In this document: positions 16,794 to 24,959 of the stretch, piece after piece
Position numbering within the stretch: the stretch's first letter is position 1
Layout of the letters: each line of letters starts with the position of its first letter
DNA from: Paenibacillus solani
GTDB lineage: Bacteria; Bacillota; Bacilli; Paenibacillales; Paenibacillaceae
Assembly (NCBI RefSeq): GCF_001277345.1
Contig: NZ_LIUT01000001.1
Span: forward strand, 467,338 to 531,337
Direction of reading: 5' to 3'
Length of the DNA: 64,000 nucleotides
Made by a program: the position numbers and the translations under genes
Notes under the pieces: model-generated
Databases searched by the model: none
What the model saw: only the letters and a program-made list of their open reading frames with translations
Told to the model about the DNA's origin: nothing

Positions 16794-19700
16794 ATTCGCA
16801 AGCAAATAAAAAAGCTGACAGCCGGCGTACTGGCTTTTCTATTGATCACGTCGTTGCTGCCTGAATGGTTGGAAGGAAAAGTCTATGCTGCTGCAGGCAC
16901 TTACATGATAGATACGGTAGCGGGCACGGGAGTTGGCGGCTTTTCAGAGGATGGGGTGCCTGCGACATCGGCCTCATTGAATAATCCTGGCGGAGTGGCG
17001 GTGGACAGCGACGGCAATATATATATTGCGGATTCTACCAATCACCGGGTCCGGAAGGTCGATGCCTCGGGAAAGATTAGCACGATAGCGGGTACAGGCA
17101 CGGCCGGCTATTCGGGGGATGGGGGGGCCGCGACATCAGCCCAATTGAATAACCCTTATAGGCTCGCATTAGACAGCGTTGGAAATCTGTATATTGTGGA
17201 CTACTCTAACAACTGTATACGGAAAATTGATGTATCGGGGGAAATCAACACGGTAGCGGGTACCGGCAATAGCGGTTATTCCGGGGACGGAGGACCTGCA
17301 ACATCGGCTAGATTGAGTTATCCGGACGGAGTGGCGGTAGACAGCAGCGATAATCTGTATATCGCGGATAAAGGCAATCACCGGATTCGGAAAGTCGATA
17401 CGTCGGGAACCATTAGCACGGTAGCGGGTACGGGAGTTTACGGCTACTCTGGAGATGAAGGAGATGCCACGTTGGCCCAATTCAGATCCCCTACTGGAGT
17501 GGCCGTAGACGGCAGCGGAAACCTGTATATATCGGATACATCTAATCACCGAATTCGGAAAATCGATGTGACGGGGAAGATCAGCACGATAGCGGGTGTG
17601 GGTGAAGTGAACTATTGGGGAGACGGAGTGCCGGCGACTTCGGCCTATTTGAACCGCCCCATTGGAATAGCTGTAGACAATGGCGGAAATGTATATATAG
17701 TAGATGGTTCCAATTTCCGAATTCGTAAAATCGATACATCGGGGATCATTAGCACGATAGCGGGGACGGGACGGTTCGGCTATTCGGGAGATGGCGGACC
17801 GGCGACCTCGGCGGACTTGCATGGCCCTTACGGAATAGCGGTAGATAGCAGTGGAAATCTGTATATAGCGGATGTTTTCAGTCATCGGATTCGAAAATTG
17901 AGCGCACAAACTGTCGTCGCATCCGCCGCCTCGTCCATCCCCGAAGTCGGCGTGGATGATACGATCACACTGACCGTGAAGAATGCGCTAGGGAACACGG
18001 ACACATCGTTTGACGGCATGCATGAAGTGACGATATCCGGGTACCTGCAAGCGCCGGATGGCTCCTATGGCAGCTTTAACGGGACGGCTTTAAGTGCCTC
18101 TTCGAGCACGACCAGTATCGCGTTTGCTAGTGGCGTAGCCACAGTAAATTTGGCGCTGAACAAAGCGGGGGAGCAAACGATCAATATAAGTGTAGCGGAC
18201 ATGGTATCACCAGAGGCAAATGCGTTGATCATCATGCCAGTAGCAGGGAGCGCGACCTCGATGGCGCTCACAACGGACATTAAGGCTCCGGCTAGCAACG
18301 GAGGCACGTTCGCGCAGCAACCTGTCGTCACGCTTCTCGATGCTTTCGGCAATACGAGCGCGGGCGATAACAGCACCATTGTGACGGCATCGAAGAAAGA
18401 CTTGGGGGCGTGGGCGCTAACAGGAACAACGACGGCGAAGGCCAGTGCAGGTGTTGTCACCTTTAGCGGTCTTGGAGCAACCAATACAGCCATGGTAACG
18501 GGAGCTAAGCTTTCGTTCGAGACGGAGAGCTTGCCGCCAGTCGAGAGCACAGCCGTGACGCTTCCGATTTACACCGGCAAATTAATCTCGCAGTTGAGGC
18601 CCGTTCCTCATGACCCCGATCATCCGCATGGAGGAGATGAATCGGGAAAGTTTAAAAAAATAGATAGTAATGTCTATCTCACGAACGAGCCTTATGCAGA
18701 TCTATTGTTCACGACAAAAGGCGCTGATGGGCTCAGTGTATTCGTTGATGATATTCGTAAAGGGATTGCAGCGAGAGGTCCGTCCGGTAATTTAGTCGTT
18801 AGAGATGGCGCAGATTCGCTAAAGATTGACTCAGCAGAACCTTTGATGGACACTAGCATGTTCCGTCTCGCATCACAGCCAGTTCCTGCTACAGGCATCC
18901 GAATAGATATTTCGGCAAATAAGACTACTGGCGACGATTTGGAATCCGTTGTTTTGCTTCAAGCTCCAACGGATATTTCCCTTGACGTTCCGGATATATT
19001 GGGAACAGGCAAAACGATCACAATCAATGGAAACATCGATACCAAAGCTCGTTTGCCGATTACGATCACCACTATCCAGGAAACGATCAACACTTACACA
19101 GATGACCAAGGACAGTTCTCTTTCGTATACAAGGCGCCTTTGTATGCCGTGAACGAATTCATAGTAGTAGAGGCACCGGGGGTCGAACAGCAACTGCTAA
19201 AAGGCTGGGGCGTTATTATCTATAAGCCGGACAAACTCCCTGCGCCCGACAGTTTGAAAGCAACAGCCGGTGATGGCGAGGTTGTTTTGTCCTGGGAGCC
19301 CGTGACGGAAGCCACTTATTACGATATTTATGAGGGTGAAGCTTCGGGCAGTTATCAAAATATTGAGAGAATCACAAATTTCACGGGCGATTATACTTTT
19401 AGAGGACTGACTAATAACATTACCCGTTACTATGCTGTAAAAGCGGGAAATGATGAGACCGAAAGTGACTATTCGGAGGAAGTTAGCGCCACGCCAGAAG
19501 CCTTGTCGCCTAGTGTGCCGCCGCAATGGCCGGATGGAAGCGAGTTAAAGGCGTCGGACATCACGCAAACGAGCATGAAACTGTCGTGGCCAACAGCGAC
19601 AGATAACGTCGGAGTAACCGGCTACTGGATATACGTGAATGGTACGGAGCATGAGACAGTAAGCGGAAGTGTAAACACAACGACTATTGAAGGTTTGGTC

Positions 19701-21887
19701 GCAGACACCGCCTATACAGTCAAAGTCATAGCTTTTAACGCAGAAGGCAAAGAGAGTAATGCCCTGACCGTATCGGCTAGAACATTACCACAGCCGGACT
19801 CCGAATCACCGCAATGGCCGGATGGCAGCGAGTTGAAGGTGTCAGATATTACGCAGACGAGCGTGAAGCTGTCATGGTCTACAGCGACAGATAACTTCGG
19901 TGTGACCGGCTACCGGATATATGTGAACGGTACGGAGCATGAGACGGTAAGCGGAAGTGTCAACGCAACGACTATCAATGGTCTAAACGCAGATAGCACT
20001 TACTCATTCAAAGTAATAGCCTTCGACAAAGCGGGTAACGAAAGTGACGCCCTAACCGTTTCGTCTAAGACCTTACCGCAACCGCCGGAACCGGATACCG
20101 AAGCACCGCAGTGGCCGGAAAACAGTGAATTGACGGCGTCGGACATCACGCAAACGAGCATAAAGTTGTCGTGGCCAAGTGCGACAGACAATATTGGAGT
20201 GAGCGAGTACCGGATTTATGTCAACGGCACAGAACATAAAACGCTAAGTGACAATGTCAACGCAGTGACTATCGATGGTTTAAGTGCAGACAGCACTTAC
20301 TCATTCAAAGTGATAGCCTTTGACGAAGCGGGTAACGAAAGTGACGGCCTGACCGTCTCGGCCAAGACGCTGCCGCAATCACCGGAACCAGATACTGAAT
20401 CACCACAATGGCCGGATGGTAGTGAGTTGAAAGTCTCGGACATTACGAAGACGAGCGTGAAGTTGTCGTGGCCAAGTGCGACAGACAATATTGGAGTGAG
20501 CGAGTATCGGATTTATGTCAATGGCACCGAACATAAAACGGTAGGTGTCAATGTCAACGCAGCGATGATCGATGGTTTAAGCGCAGACAGCACTTACTCA
20601 TTCAAAGTGATAGCCTTTGACGAAGCGGGTAACGAAAGTGATGCCCTGACCGTATTGGCTAAGACGCTACCTCAACCGCCGGACCCTGACAGCGAAGCAC
20701 CGCAGTGGCTGGAAGGTAGTGAATTGACGGCGTCGGACATTACGCAGACGAGCATTAAGATATCGTGGTCTACTGCGACAGATAATTTTGGGGTGAGTGG
20801 CTATCGGATTTACGTCAATGATACGGAGCACAAAACGATAAGTGGCGGTGTCACCGCAACGACGGTTGACGGTTTGAGCGCAAACACCAACTACACGATC
20901 AAAGTGACTGCTTACGACGCGTCTGGTAACGAGAGTACACCTTTAATCAAACAAGTAACGACAGCCCGATCTTCGGGCGGAGGCAACGGTTCGGAAGGTA
21001 GTGGAAGCGGGCCCGTATTATCCAGCAATACCGATCTGGAAGAATTGCTGGTATGGGTTAAGGGCGAGAAGCTTGAGCTTACACCATCATTTACAGCCGG
21101 CACAAAACGTAATACAGCTCGAACAGAAGCTGAGCAGATCGAAATTGCAGTGAAACCGGCGTATTTTGCGGCGAAAGTGATGTTGCAGGATAAAGTGATT
21201 ACAGGCAGAACGAAAGTAAATCTGGAAGCAGGAGACAACAAGATCGTATTGATCGTGCAGGCGGAAAATGGGGACAAAATGGAGTATACGCTGACCATTT
21301 ATCGCGAAACATCAAAGCCATCTGAAAAGCCATCTGAGCCGATCATCCATTTTACCGACATCACGGGACATTGGGCGGAACATGACATCAAGCGTGCTGC
21401 CGAGAAAGGTATCGTCAGCGGCTATCCGGACCACACATTTAAACCGGGTAATCCCGTTACCCGCGCCGAGTTTACAGTTATGCTGGCAGGGGCATTGAAT
21501 CTGGGGAATAATGGATTATCCATTACGTTCAGTGATAACGATCTAATCGGGGGATGGGCAAAAGAGGCAGTTGCCCAGGTGGTGCAAGCAGGCATAGTCA
21601 ACGGATATGCAGATGGCAGTTTCCGTCCGAATGCCTACATTACCCGTTCGGAGATGGCAGCTATGATTTCGCGGGCGCTTCAGCTGCAACTCAACGCCAA
21701 GGCGTCTACCAGCTTTGATGACGACGATGCGATTCCGCAATGGGCAAAAGGACCGATAGAGGCAATTCGCACAATTGGCATCGTGGATGGTCGCGGAGGG
21801 AACCGCTTTGCTCCGAATGAAACGGCGACACGAGCAGAAGGGATCGTTATGCTGCTTCGAATGCTTGGACAACTGAAAGAGGAATAA
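16794..21887 (+). CDS. Giant S-layer-anchored NHL-repeat/FN3 surface protein with an apparent ATT start codon
   Basis: About 1,697 residues. Order of parts: signal peptide (basic 'RKQIKKL', hydrophobic core 'AGVLAFLLITSLLP', cleavage near 'VYA'); six NHL repeats of about 55-57 residues ('GVAVDSSGNLYIAD', 'NHRIRKVD') that should form a beta-propeller; Ig-like spacers; one divergent FN3; five near-identical FN3 repeats of about 98 residues; a cadherin-like beta-sandwich domain; and three SLH domains that bind pyruvylated secondary wall polymer. The start: an AAGGAG site (16779-16784) stands 9 bases before ATT 16794, which alone gives a full signal peptide. The first standard start, TTG 16842, has no ribosome site and cuts the basic N-terminus off. 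Function is likely adhesion or sugar/protein binding at the cell surface. Confidence 0.88.
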   Translation: MRKQIKKLTAGVLAFLLITSLLPEWLEGKVYAAAGTYMIDTVAGTGVGGFSEDGVPATSASLNNPGGVAVDSDGNIYIADSTNHRVRKVDASGKISTIAGTGTAGYSGDGGAATSAQLNNPYRLALDSVGNLYIVDYSNNCIRKIDVSGEINTVAGTGNSGYSGDGGPATSARLSYPDGVAVDSSDNLYIADKGNHRIRKVDTSGTISTVAGTGVYGYSGDEGDATLAQFRSPTGVAVDGSGNLYISDTSNHRIRKIDVTGKISTIAGVGEVNYWGDGVPATSAYLNRPIGIAVDNGGNVYIVDGSNFRIRKIDTSGIISTIAGTGRFGYSGDGGPATSADLHGPYGIAVDSSGNLYIADVFSHRIRKLSAQTVVASAASSIPEVGVDDTITLTVKNALGNTDTSFDGMHEVTISGYLQAPDGSYGSFNGTALSASSSTTSIAFASGVATVNLALNKAGEQTINISVADMVSPEANALIIMPVAGSATSMALTTDIKAPASNGGTFAQQPVVTLLDAFGNTSAGDNSTIVTASKKDLGAWALTGTTTAKASAGVVTFSGLGATNTAMVTGAKLSFETESLPPVESTAVTLPIYTGKLISQLRPVPHDPDHPHGGDESGKFKKIDSNVYLTNEPYADLLFTTKGADGLSVFVDDIRKGIAARGPSGNLVVRDGADSLKIDSAEPLMDTSMFRLASQPVPATGIRIDISANKTTGDDLESVVLLQAPTDISLDVPDILGTGKTITINGNIDTKARLPITITTIQETINTYTDDQGQFSFVYKAPLYAVNEFIVVEAPGVEQQLLKGWGVIIYKPDKLPAPDSLKATAGDGEVVLSWEPVTEATYYDIYEGEASGSYQNIERITNFTGDYTFRGLTNNITRYYAVKAGNDETESDYSEEVSATPEALSPSVPPQWPDGSELKASDITQTSMKLSWPTATDNVGVTGYWIYVNGTEHETVSGSVNTTTIEGLVADTAYTVKVIAFNAEGKESNALTVSARTLPQPDSESPQWPDGSELKVSDITQTSVKLSWSTATDNFGVTGYRIYVNGTEHETVSGSVNATTINGLNADSTYSFKVIAFDKAGNESDALTVSSKTLPQPPEPDTEAPQWPENSELTASDITQTSIKLSWPSATDNIGVSEYRIYVNGTEHKTLSDNVNAVTIDGLSADSTYSFKVIAFDEAGNESDGLTVSAKTLPQSPEPDTESPQWPDGSELKVSDITKTSVKLSWPSATDNIGVSEYRIYVNGTEHKTVGVNVNAAMIDGLSADSTYSFKVIAFDEAGNESDALTVLAKTLPQPPDPDSEAPQWLEGSELTASDITQTSIKISWSTATDNFGVSGYRIYVNDTEHKTISGGVTATTVDGLSANTNYTIKVTAYDASGNESTPLIKQVTTARSSGGGNGSEGSGSGPVLSSNTDLEELLVWVKGEKLELTPSFTAGTKRNTARTEAEQIEIAVKPAYFAAKVMLQDKVITGRTKVNLEAGDNKIVLIVQAENGDKMEYTLTIYRETSKPSEKPSEPIIHFTDITGHWAEHDIKRAAEKGIVSGYPDHTFKPGNPVTRAEFTVMLAGALNLGNNGLSITFSDNDLIGGWAKEAVAQVVQAGIVNGYADGSFRPNAYITRSEMAAMISRALQLQLNAKASTSFDDDDAIPQWAKGPIEAIRTIGIVDGRGGNRFAPNETATRAEGIVMLLRMLGQLKEE
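16905..17910 (+). repeat. Six tandem NHL-repeat coding units
   Basis: Units of about 165-171 bp with recurring GGTACGGG...TATTCGGG...GATGG and ...GGAAATCTGTATAT... blocks. The encoded units differ by several residues each, so they are old but in part homogenised. Confidence 0.85.
19515..20970 (+). repeat. Five tandem FN3 coding units (~295 bp each)
   Basis: Units start near 19521, 19809, 20106, 20403 and 20697, each opening with a CC(G/A)CA(A/G)TGG(C/CT)-type block for Pro-Gln-Trp. Long stretches are nearly identical between units three and four (for example around 20160-20350 and 20457-20645), a sign of recent duplication or gene conversion. Confidence 0.9.
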
Positions 21888-21909
21888 AGGGAATAAACTA
21901 AACGTGAAG

Positions 21910-21949
21910 AAGCCTCCAAATCCATGATTGAAATGGACTTGGAGGCTTT
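21910..21949 (+). terminator. Terminator after the surface-protein gene
   Basis: AGCCTCCAAATCCAT pairs with ATGGACTTGGAGGCT (one mismatch) followed by TT; A-residues precede it, so it may also serve the opposite MFS gene. Confidence 0.75.
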
Positions 21950-21988
21950 ATGTTCATTGAAGTTTCTGAAAATCCCTGGAGCAGTAAA

Positions 21989-23356
21989 TCAAGGACGATT
22001 GCGCTTGAACGACAAGACGAACAGAAGGCCGCCCAACGTTGCGAGTGCAATGAAAATCAGCATGATATTGCTGTAAAGCGCGGCTGCTTGACTGGTTACG
22101 GTCGCGATCAGCGGGGAGTCCAGCCACGGCTTAGTCAGCAGTCCGCCCACACTGGCAATGCCAATGCCTTCGGCAAGGAAACAGGCGAAGTTGAGCATGC
22201 CCATGCCGGAACCTGCTTCATCCGGCTCCAGCGTTTTGGCGACACTTGCCGAAATGACCGTTTTCACAAACGAAAGACCGCCAAACGTCATGACCACCGA
22301 ACTTGCAATAAGCCAAGGAGCTTGATCCGTATAGAAAAGTACGATCAGAAAACCGGCTGCAATCATGCCGAGCCCGGACAACATCGCGGTAATATGACCC
22401 TTCCGGTCAGCCAGCATCCCGCCAAGCATCCCAAACAAGATGACGCTCAGTGTGCCCGGGAACAGAATGGCGCTTCCGATGAGGCTGGTCGACATATGGT
22501 ATACGGCTCTCATTAGATAAGGAACCATGGCGAAGAATCCTGCGACCGTGCCGAGCAGCAAGGCACCGGTAAGCACACCGGCCATATACCTTTTCTTCCG
22601 AAACAAGGACGGCTCCAGGAACGGCACCTGTTGCCGGCGGATGTGACGAGAGAGAAGCCCGAACAGAACCAGGCTTGCAGCCAGGTACATCCAATGGTAC
22701 AGCGTCATGAACAGCGCAAACGAGAGAATACCGACGGATAACAGCACGGCGCCGGTTAAATCGAATGATTTTCTCTCTGCAGTCTCGTCAGGCAGTGTCC
22801 GCAGTACAAAAGGAAGGGCTAGCAGTGACAGCAATGGCAGTGCAAATAACAGGGACCAATGAATATAGCCGGAAATCGTACCACCGATGACTGGGCCGAT
22901 CCCTTCGCCAAATGCAACCACAGATCCAATCAGGCCGAACGCCCTGCCCTGTTTTTCCGGTTCGACAATCTTGACGATGATCACCATAATAAGCGATGGA
23001 ACAGCCGAAGCGCCAACTCCCTGAAAAAACCGCGCGAACAGCACGCCTGGATACCAGGCATGGCATAATAGGCCGACAATCGAACCGAAGCCGTAGGTCA
23101 GCATACCGAATAACAGCAGCTTTCTCATGCCTATATGTTCCGATATCCTGCCGTACACGGCGATGCCGATGGCGAAGGATAGCGAGAAGCAGGTATTGGT
23201 CCAATTGGCTGCCGACGGTGCAATATCAAAATAAGCGGCGATATCCGGCAATGATACATTAAACATGGTTTCGTTCATCACGCTGAAAAACGTCAATATG
23301 CTCAGCCAAAGGATGAATCGTGAATCGTGAACTTCATTTCGATGTAGCACTTGCAT
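21989..23356 (-). CDS. Tet(L)/Tet(K)-like 14-segment MFS efflux pump
   Basis: A 455-residue membrane protein. From memory of the Tet(L) sequence, the likeness is strong along the whole length: 'FFSVMNETMFNVSLPDIA' near the N-terminus, 'ANWTNTCFSLSFAIGIAVYG', the antiporter motif 'GEGIGPVIGG', 'FGGLSFVKTVIS' and 'NFACFLAEGIGIA'. Proteins of this group exchange a drug-metal complex or monovalent cations for protons. Tetracycline resistance cannot be asserted without a test; housekeeping Na+/K+ antiport or another drug is possible. ATG 23356 follows AAAGGGG. A 16-codon reading frame and a palindrome lie just upstream, recalling the leader-controlled tet(L) genes. Confidence 0.88.
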   Translation of the reverse strand: MQVLHRNEVHDSRFILWLSILTFFSVMNETMFNVSLPDIAAYFDIAPSAANWTNTCFSLSFAIGIAVYGRISEHIGMRKLLLFGMLTYGFGSIVGLLCHAWYPGVLFARFFQGVGASAVPSLIMVIIVKIVEPEKQGRAFGLIGSVVAFGEGIGPVIGGTISGYIHWSLLFALPLLSLLALPFVLRTLPDETAERKSFDLTGAVLLSVGILSFALFMTLYHWMYLAASLVLFGLLSRHIRRQQVPFLEPSLFRKKRYMAGVLTGALLLGTVAGFFAMVPYLMRAVYHMSTSLIGSAILFPGTLSVILFGMLGGMLADRKGHITAMLSGLGMIAAGFLIVLFYTDQAPWLIASSVVMTFGGLSFVKTVISASVAKTLEPDEAGSGMGMLNFACFLAEGIGIASVGGLLTKPWLDSPLIATVTSQAAALYSNIMLIFIALATLGGLLFVLSFKRNRP

Positions 23357-23401
23357 ATAAACCCCTTTAAGATCAAGAGGAATCGCAGTTTATAGGGTCA
23401 A

Positions 23402-23452
23402 TTATGCGTCTTCCCCTAATTGTTGTACCCTAACAGAATGGTTTTGTCGCAT
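23402..23452 (-). CDS. Possible 16-aa leader peptide upstream of the Tet(L)-like gene
   Basis: ATG 23452 follows TTGGAGG (11-base spacing) and encodes MRQNHSVRVQQLGEDA. It ends 45 bases ahead of the pump gene's start codon. tet(L) and tet(K) have a leader peptide of about 20 residues in the same place; the pair 'RVQ' also occurs in that leader, which may be chance. Very short, so confidence is low. Confidence 0.35.
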   Translation of the reverse strand: MRQNHSVRVQQLGEDA

Positions 23453-23657
23453 GTTCAAATACGCCTCCAAATAAGTGAAATGTAAAACAATTCAATTGTA
23501 TCATAGCCAGATTAGAGACGTAAGCGAACTCCAAAAAAGACATCCGCTCCAAAAATGGCGGAGTGACCACGAGTGCGATAATTACTCCCAGAATGAGAAT
23601 ACCGAATGCGAACGCCATTCCGAAATAACCATATAAACTTCCGCTGGCTTGATCCAT
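23430..23657 (-). CDS. Small membrane protein, 75 aa, C-terminus doubtful
   Basis: One clear hydrophobic helix ('YFGMAFAFGILILGVIIALVV', spread over residues 9-30) follows a short polar N-terminus. ATG 23657 has a perfect AGGAGG 7 bases upstream and lies 17 bases after the ArsR-type gene, so the two form an operon. The last ~30 residues look non-coding: the DNA there carries the pump gene's probable -10 box, a 13-bp palindrome and a leader ribosome site. The gene may thus be a natural truncation or frameshift of a longer protein. Function unknown; small membrane partners of ArsR-like autorepressors are known in SdpR/SdpI systems. Confidence 0.55.
   Translation of the reverse strand: MDQASGSLYGYFGMAFAFGILILGVIIALVVTPPFLERMSFLEFAYVSNLAMIQLNCFTFHLFGGVFEHATKPFC
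23487..23499. promoter_or_regulatory. 13-bp palindrome at the pump promoter; candidate operator
   Basis: ACAATT-C-AATTGT is a perfect palindrome about the central base. On the minus strand it overlaps TATGATACAAT, a good -10 region for the Tet(L)-like gene. It could be a site for the ArsR-type regulator encoded upstream. Confidence 0.45.
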
Positions 23658-23674
23658 GGATGGACCTCCTAATC

Positions 23675-23998
23675 TCAATCACCTATTTTAGAATCTTTGT
23701 CACTCAATGATGGGACCAATTTCGCAATTGTCTCGAGCGATAGTGGGATATTAAAATCCGTCAGCTCATAGAACTTCATTGCCTTCCCGTCATTTGATAG
23801 CTCTAAGCTGCCTGATATTAATCCGGCTCCTTCTAACCTCTGTAGATGCAAGTAAAGCAAAGGCCGGCTTATACCGATTTCCCGAGCAAGCTCGCTGACA
23901 TATTTTCGTCTGTCCTTCAACGATGCAATGAGGCGCAGACGGTAGGGATTGGACAGGGCTTCCAAAATACGTAGCAAACCATTCCCGTTCTCTGTCAT
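23675..23998 (-). CDS. ArsR-family winged-helix transcriptional regulator
   Basis: A 107-residue protein: 'ILEALSNPYRLRLIASLKD' then the recognition region 'YVSELAREIGISRPLLYLHLQRLEGAGLI' (given here only in part as the helix 'SRPLLYLHLQRL'). No metal-binding Cys pair is present, so it is not an arsenic-type metal sensor. The tail 'LSLETIAKLVPSLS' may carry dimer contacts. It leads an operon with a small membrane protein, upstream of the Tet(L)-like pump, and is the likely local repressor. Confidence 0.88.
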   Translation of the reverse strand: MTENGNGLLRILEALSNPYRLRLIASLKDRRKYVSELAREIGISRPLLYLHLQRLEGAGLISGSLELSNDGKAMKFYELTDFNIPLSLETIAKLVPSLSDKDSKIGD

Positions 23999-24147
23999 GA
24001 GTCATTTTATTATTTATTTAGTTATAAACTAGTTTTGAATAATTTTATTACTTATACTTGTCATATTAAATCTTTCCAGTGGAAGGGAAAATGAGCAAGT
24101 CCGAGAATACTTTTATAAGTTTGAAATTGTATGAGGGGGAATCTAAC

Positions 24148-24705
24148 TTGGCAAAGAAATTGTCACCAGAACAACATGAAGGGCTGCTCCATACATTGAG
24201 AGCACGTTTTGAGAAAAACATGAACCGTCATACTGGCCTTGAATGGGCTGACGTACAAGCAAAGCTCGTAGCAAATCCTGAAAAACTATGGTCACTCCAT
24301 GAAATGGAGATAACTAGCGGCGAGCCGGATGTTGTCGGTCATGACAACCAGACGGGCGAATACATTTTTTATGACTGTTCAGCGGAAAGTCCTAAAGGCC
24401 GCAGAAGTATTTGTTACGACCGTGAAGCGTTAGATTCAAGGAAAGAACATAAACCGAAAAATAATGCTGTTGAAATGGCGAATGCTATGGGCATTGAGCT
24501 GTTAACGGAAGAACAATATCGAGAACTGCAAAAGCTCGGAAATTTCGATATGAAATCATCGAGCTGGGTGGTAACACCTGCTAGCATTAGAAAACTCGGC
24601 GGTGCCCTCTTCTGTGATCGTCGCTACGACACTGTCTTTGTATACCACAATGGAGCTGAATCATACTATGGTGCCAGGGGATTCCGTGGCTCGCTTAGGG
24701 TCTGA
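24148..24705 (+). CDS. DUF4256-family protein
   Basis: 185 residues, soluble, with 'LLHTLRARFEKNMNRHTGLEW' features near the N-terminus, 'SGGEPDVVG'-like 'SGEPDVVGHD', 'FYDCSAESPKGRRSICYDREAL' features in the middle, and a C-terminal 'GALFCDRRYDTVFVYHNGA'. These match my memory of the widespread DUF4256 family, whose function is unknown. TTG 24148 is chosen: GAGGGGGA stands 7 bases upstream and the protein then begins as family members do. ATG 24091 (with a ribosome site only 3 bases away) would add 19 unrelated residues. Expressed alone, with its own terminator. Confidence 0.85.
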   Translation: MAKKLSPEQHEGLLHTLRARFEKNMNRHTGLEWADVQAKLVANPEKLWSLHEMEITSGEPDVVGHDNQTGEYIFYDCSAESPKGRRSICYDREALDSRKEHKPKNNAVEMANAMGIELLTEEQYRELQKLGNFDMKSSSWVVTPASIRKLGGALFCDRRYDTVFVYHNGAESYYGARGFRGSLRV

Positions 24706-24730
24706 TTTGAACAATTGGCGGAAATAGCAA

Positions 24731-24757
24731 AGAGAGGGGCGCCCCCCTCTTTTTTTG
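24731..24757 (+). terminator. Terminator after the DUF4256 gene
   Basis: AGAGGGG pairs with CCCCTCT around a GC-rich loop, followed by seven T. Confidence 0.9.
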
Positions 24758-24857
24758 TTGGGTTTGTTATCGTTTGGATCTTTTAGTACTATGTTGATTT
24801 TTGACAATCCCATGTATATCAAAAAGATTAAGTCCCTATATGTTTTTCATATTTTTA

Positions 24858-24886
24858 TTGTTGATAGCCACATGCTAACATATACA
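24858..24886 (+). promoter_or_regulatory. Probable promoter of the NorA/Bmr-like gene
   Basis: TTGTTG (24858-24863), 17-bp spacer, TATACA (24881-24886), followed by a 73-base leader. Confidence 0.5.
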
Positions 24887-24959
24887 AATGCAGTTAGAGA
24901 GGGGACTGATTTCGGTTTCTCGATTCATAGTTTTATTAATTTGATATAGGTGGTCCTTA

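Noticed and set aside
16842..16844. TTG as the start of the giant surface protein
   Set aside because: No ribosome site and it would remove the basic part of the signal peptide; the ATT at 16794 with AAGGAG explains the sequence better.
17169..17909. 246-codon frame antisense to the NHL repeats
   Set aside because: Its repetitive peptide mirrors the sense repeats; such frames arise from codon bias in tandem repeats.
19515..20970. Regular repeats considered as a CRISPR array
   Set aside because: Unit length is about 295 bp, without short spacers; they are coding FN3 repeats.
21950..22516. 188-codon frame antisense to the Tet(L)-like gene
   Set aside because: Starts inside the terminator hairpin, has no ribosome site, and its peptide is composition-driven; the opposite strand has a clear MFS protein.
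24820..24910. AGTCCC...GGGACT arms about 75 bases apart around the NorA/Bmr-like promoter
   Set aside because: Only six bases per arm at long distance; easily chance.
24755..24949. 64-codon frame ahead of the NorA/Bmr-like gene
   Set aside because: Lies over the promoter region, has no ribosome site and an AT-driven composition.
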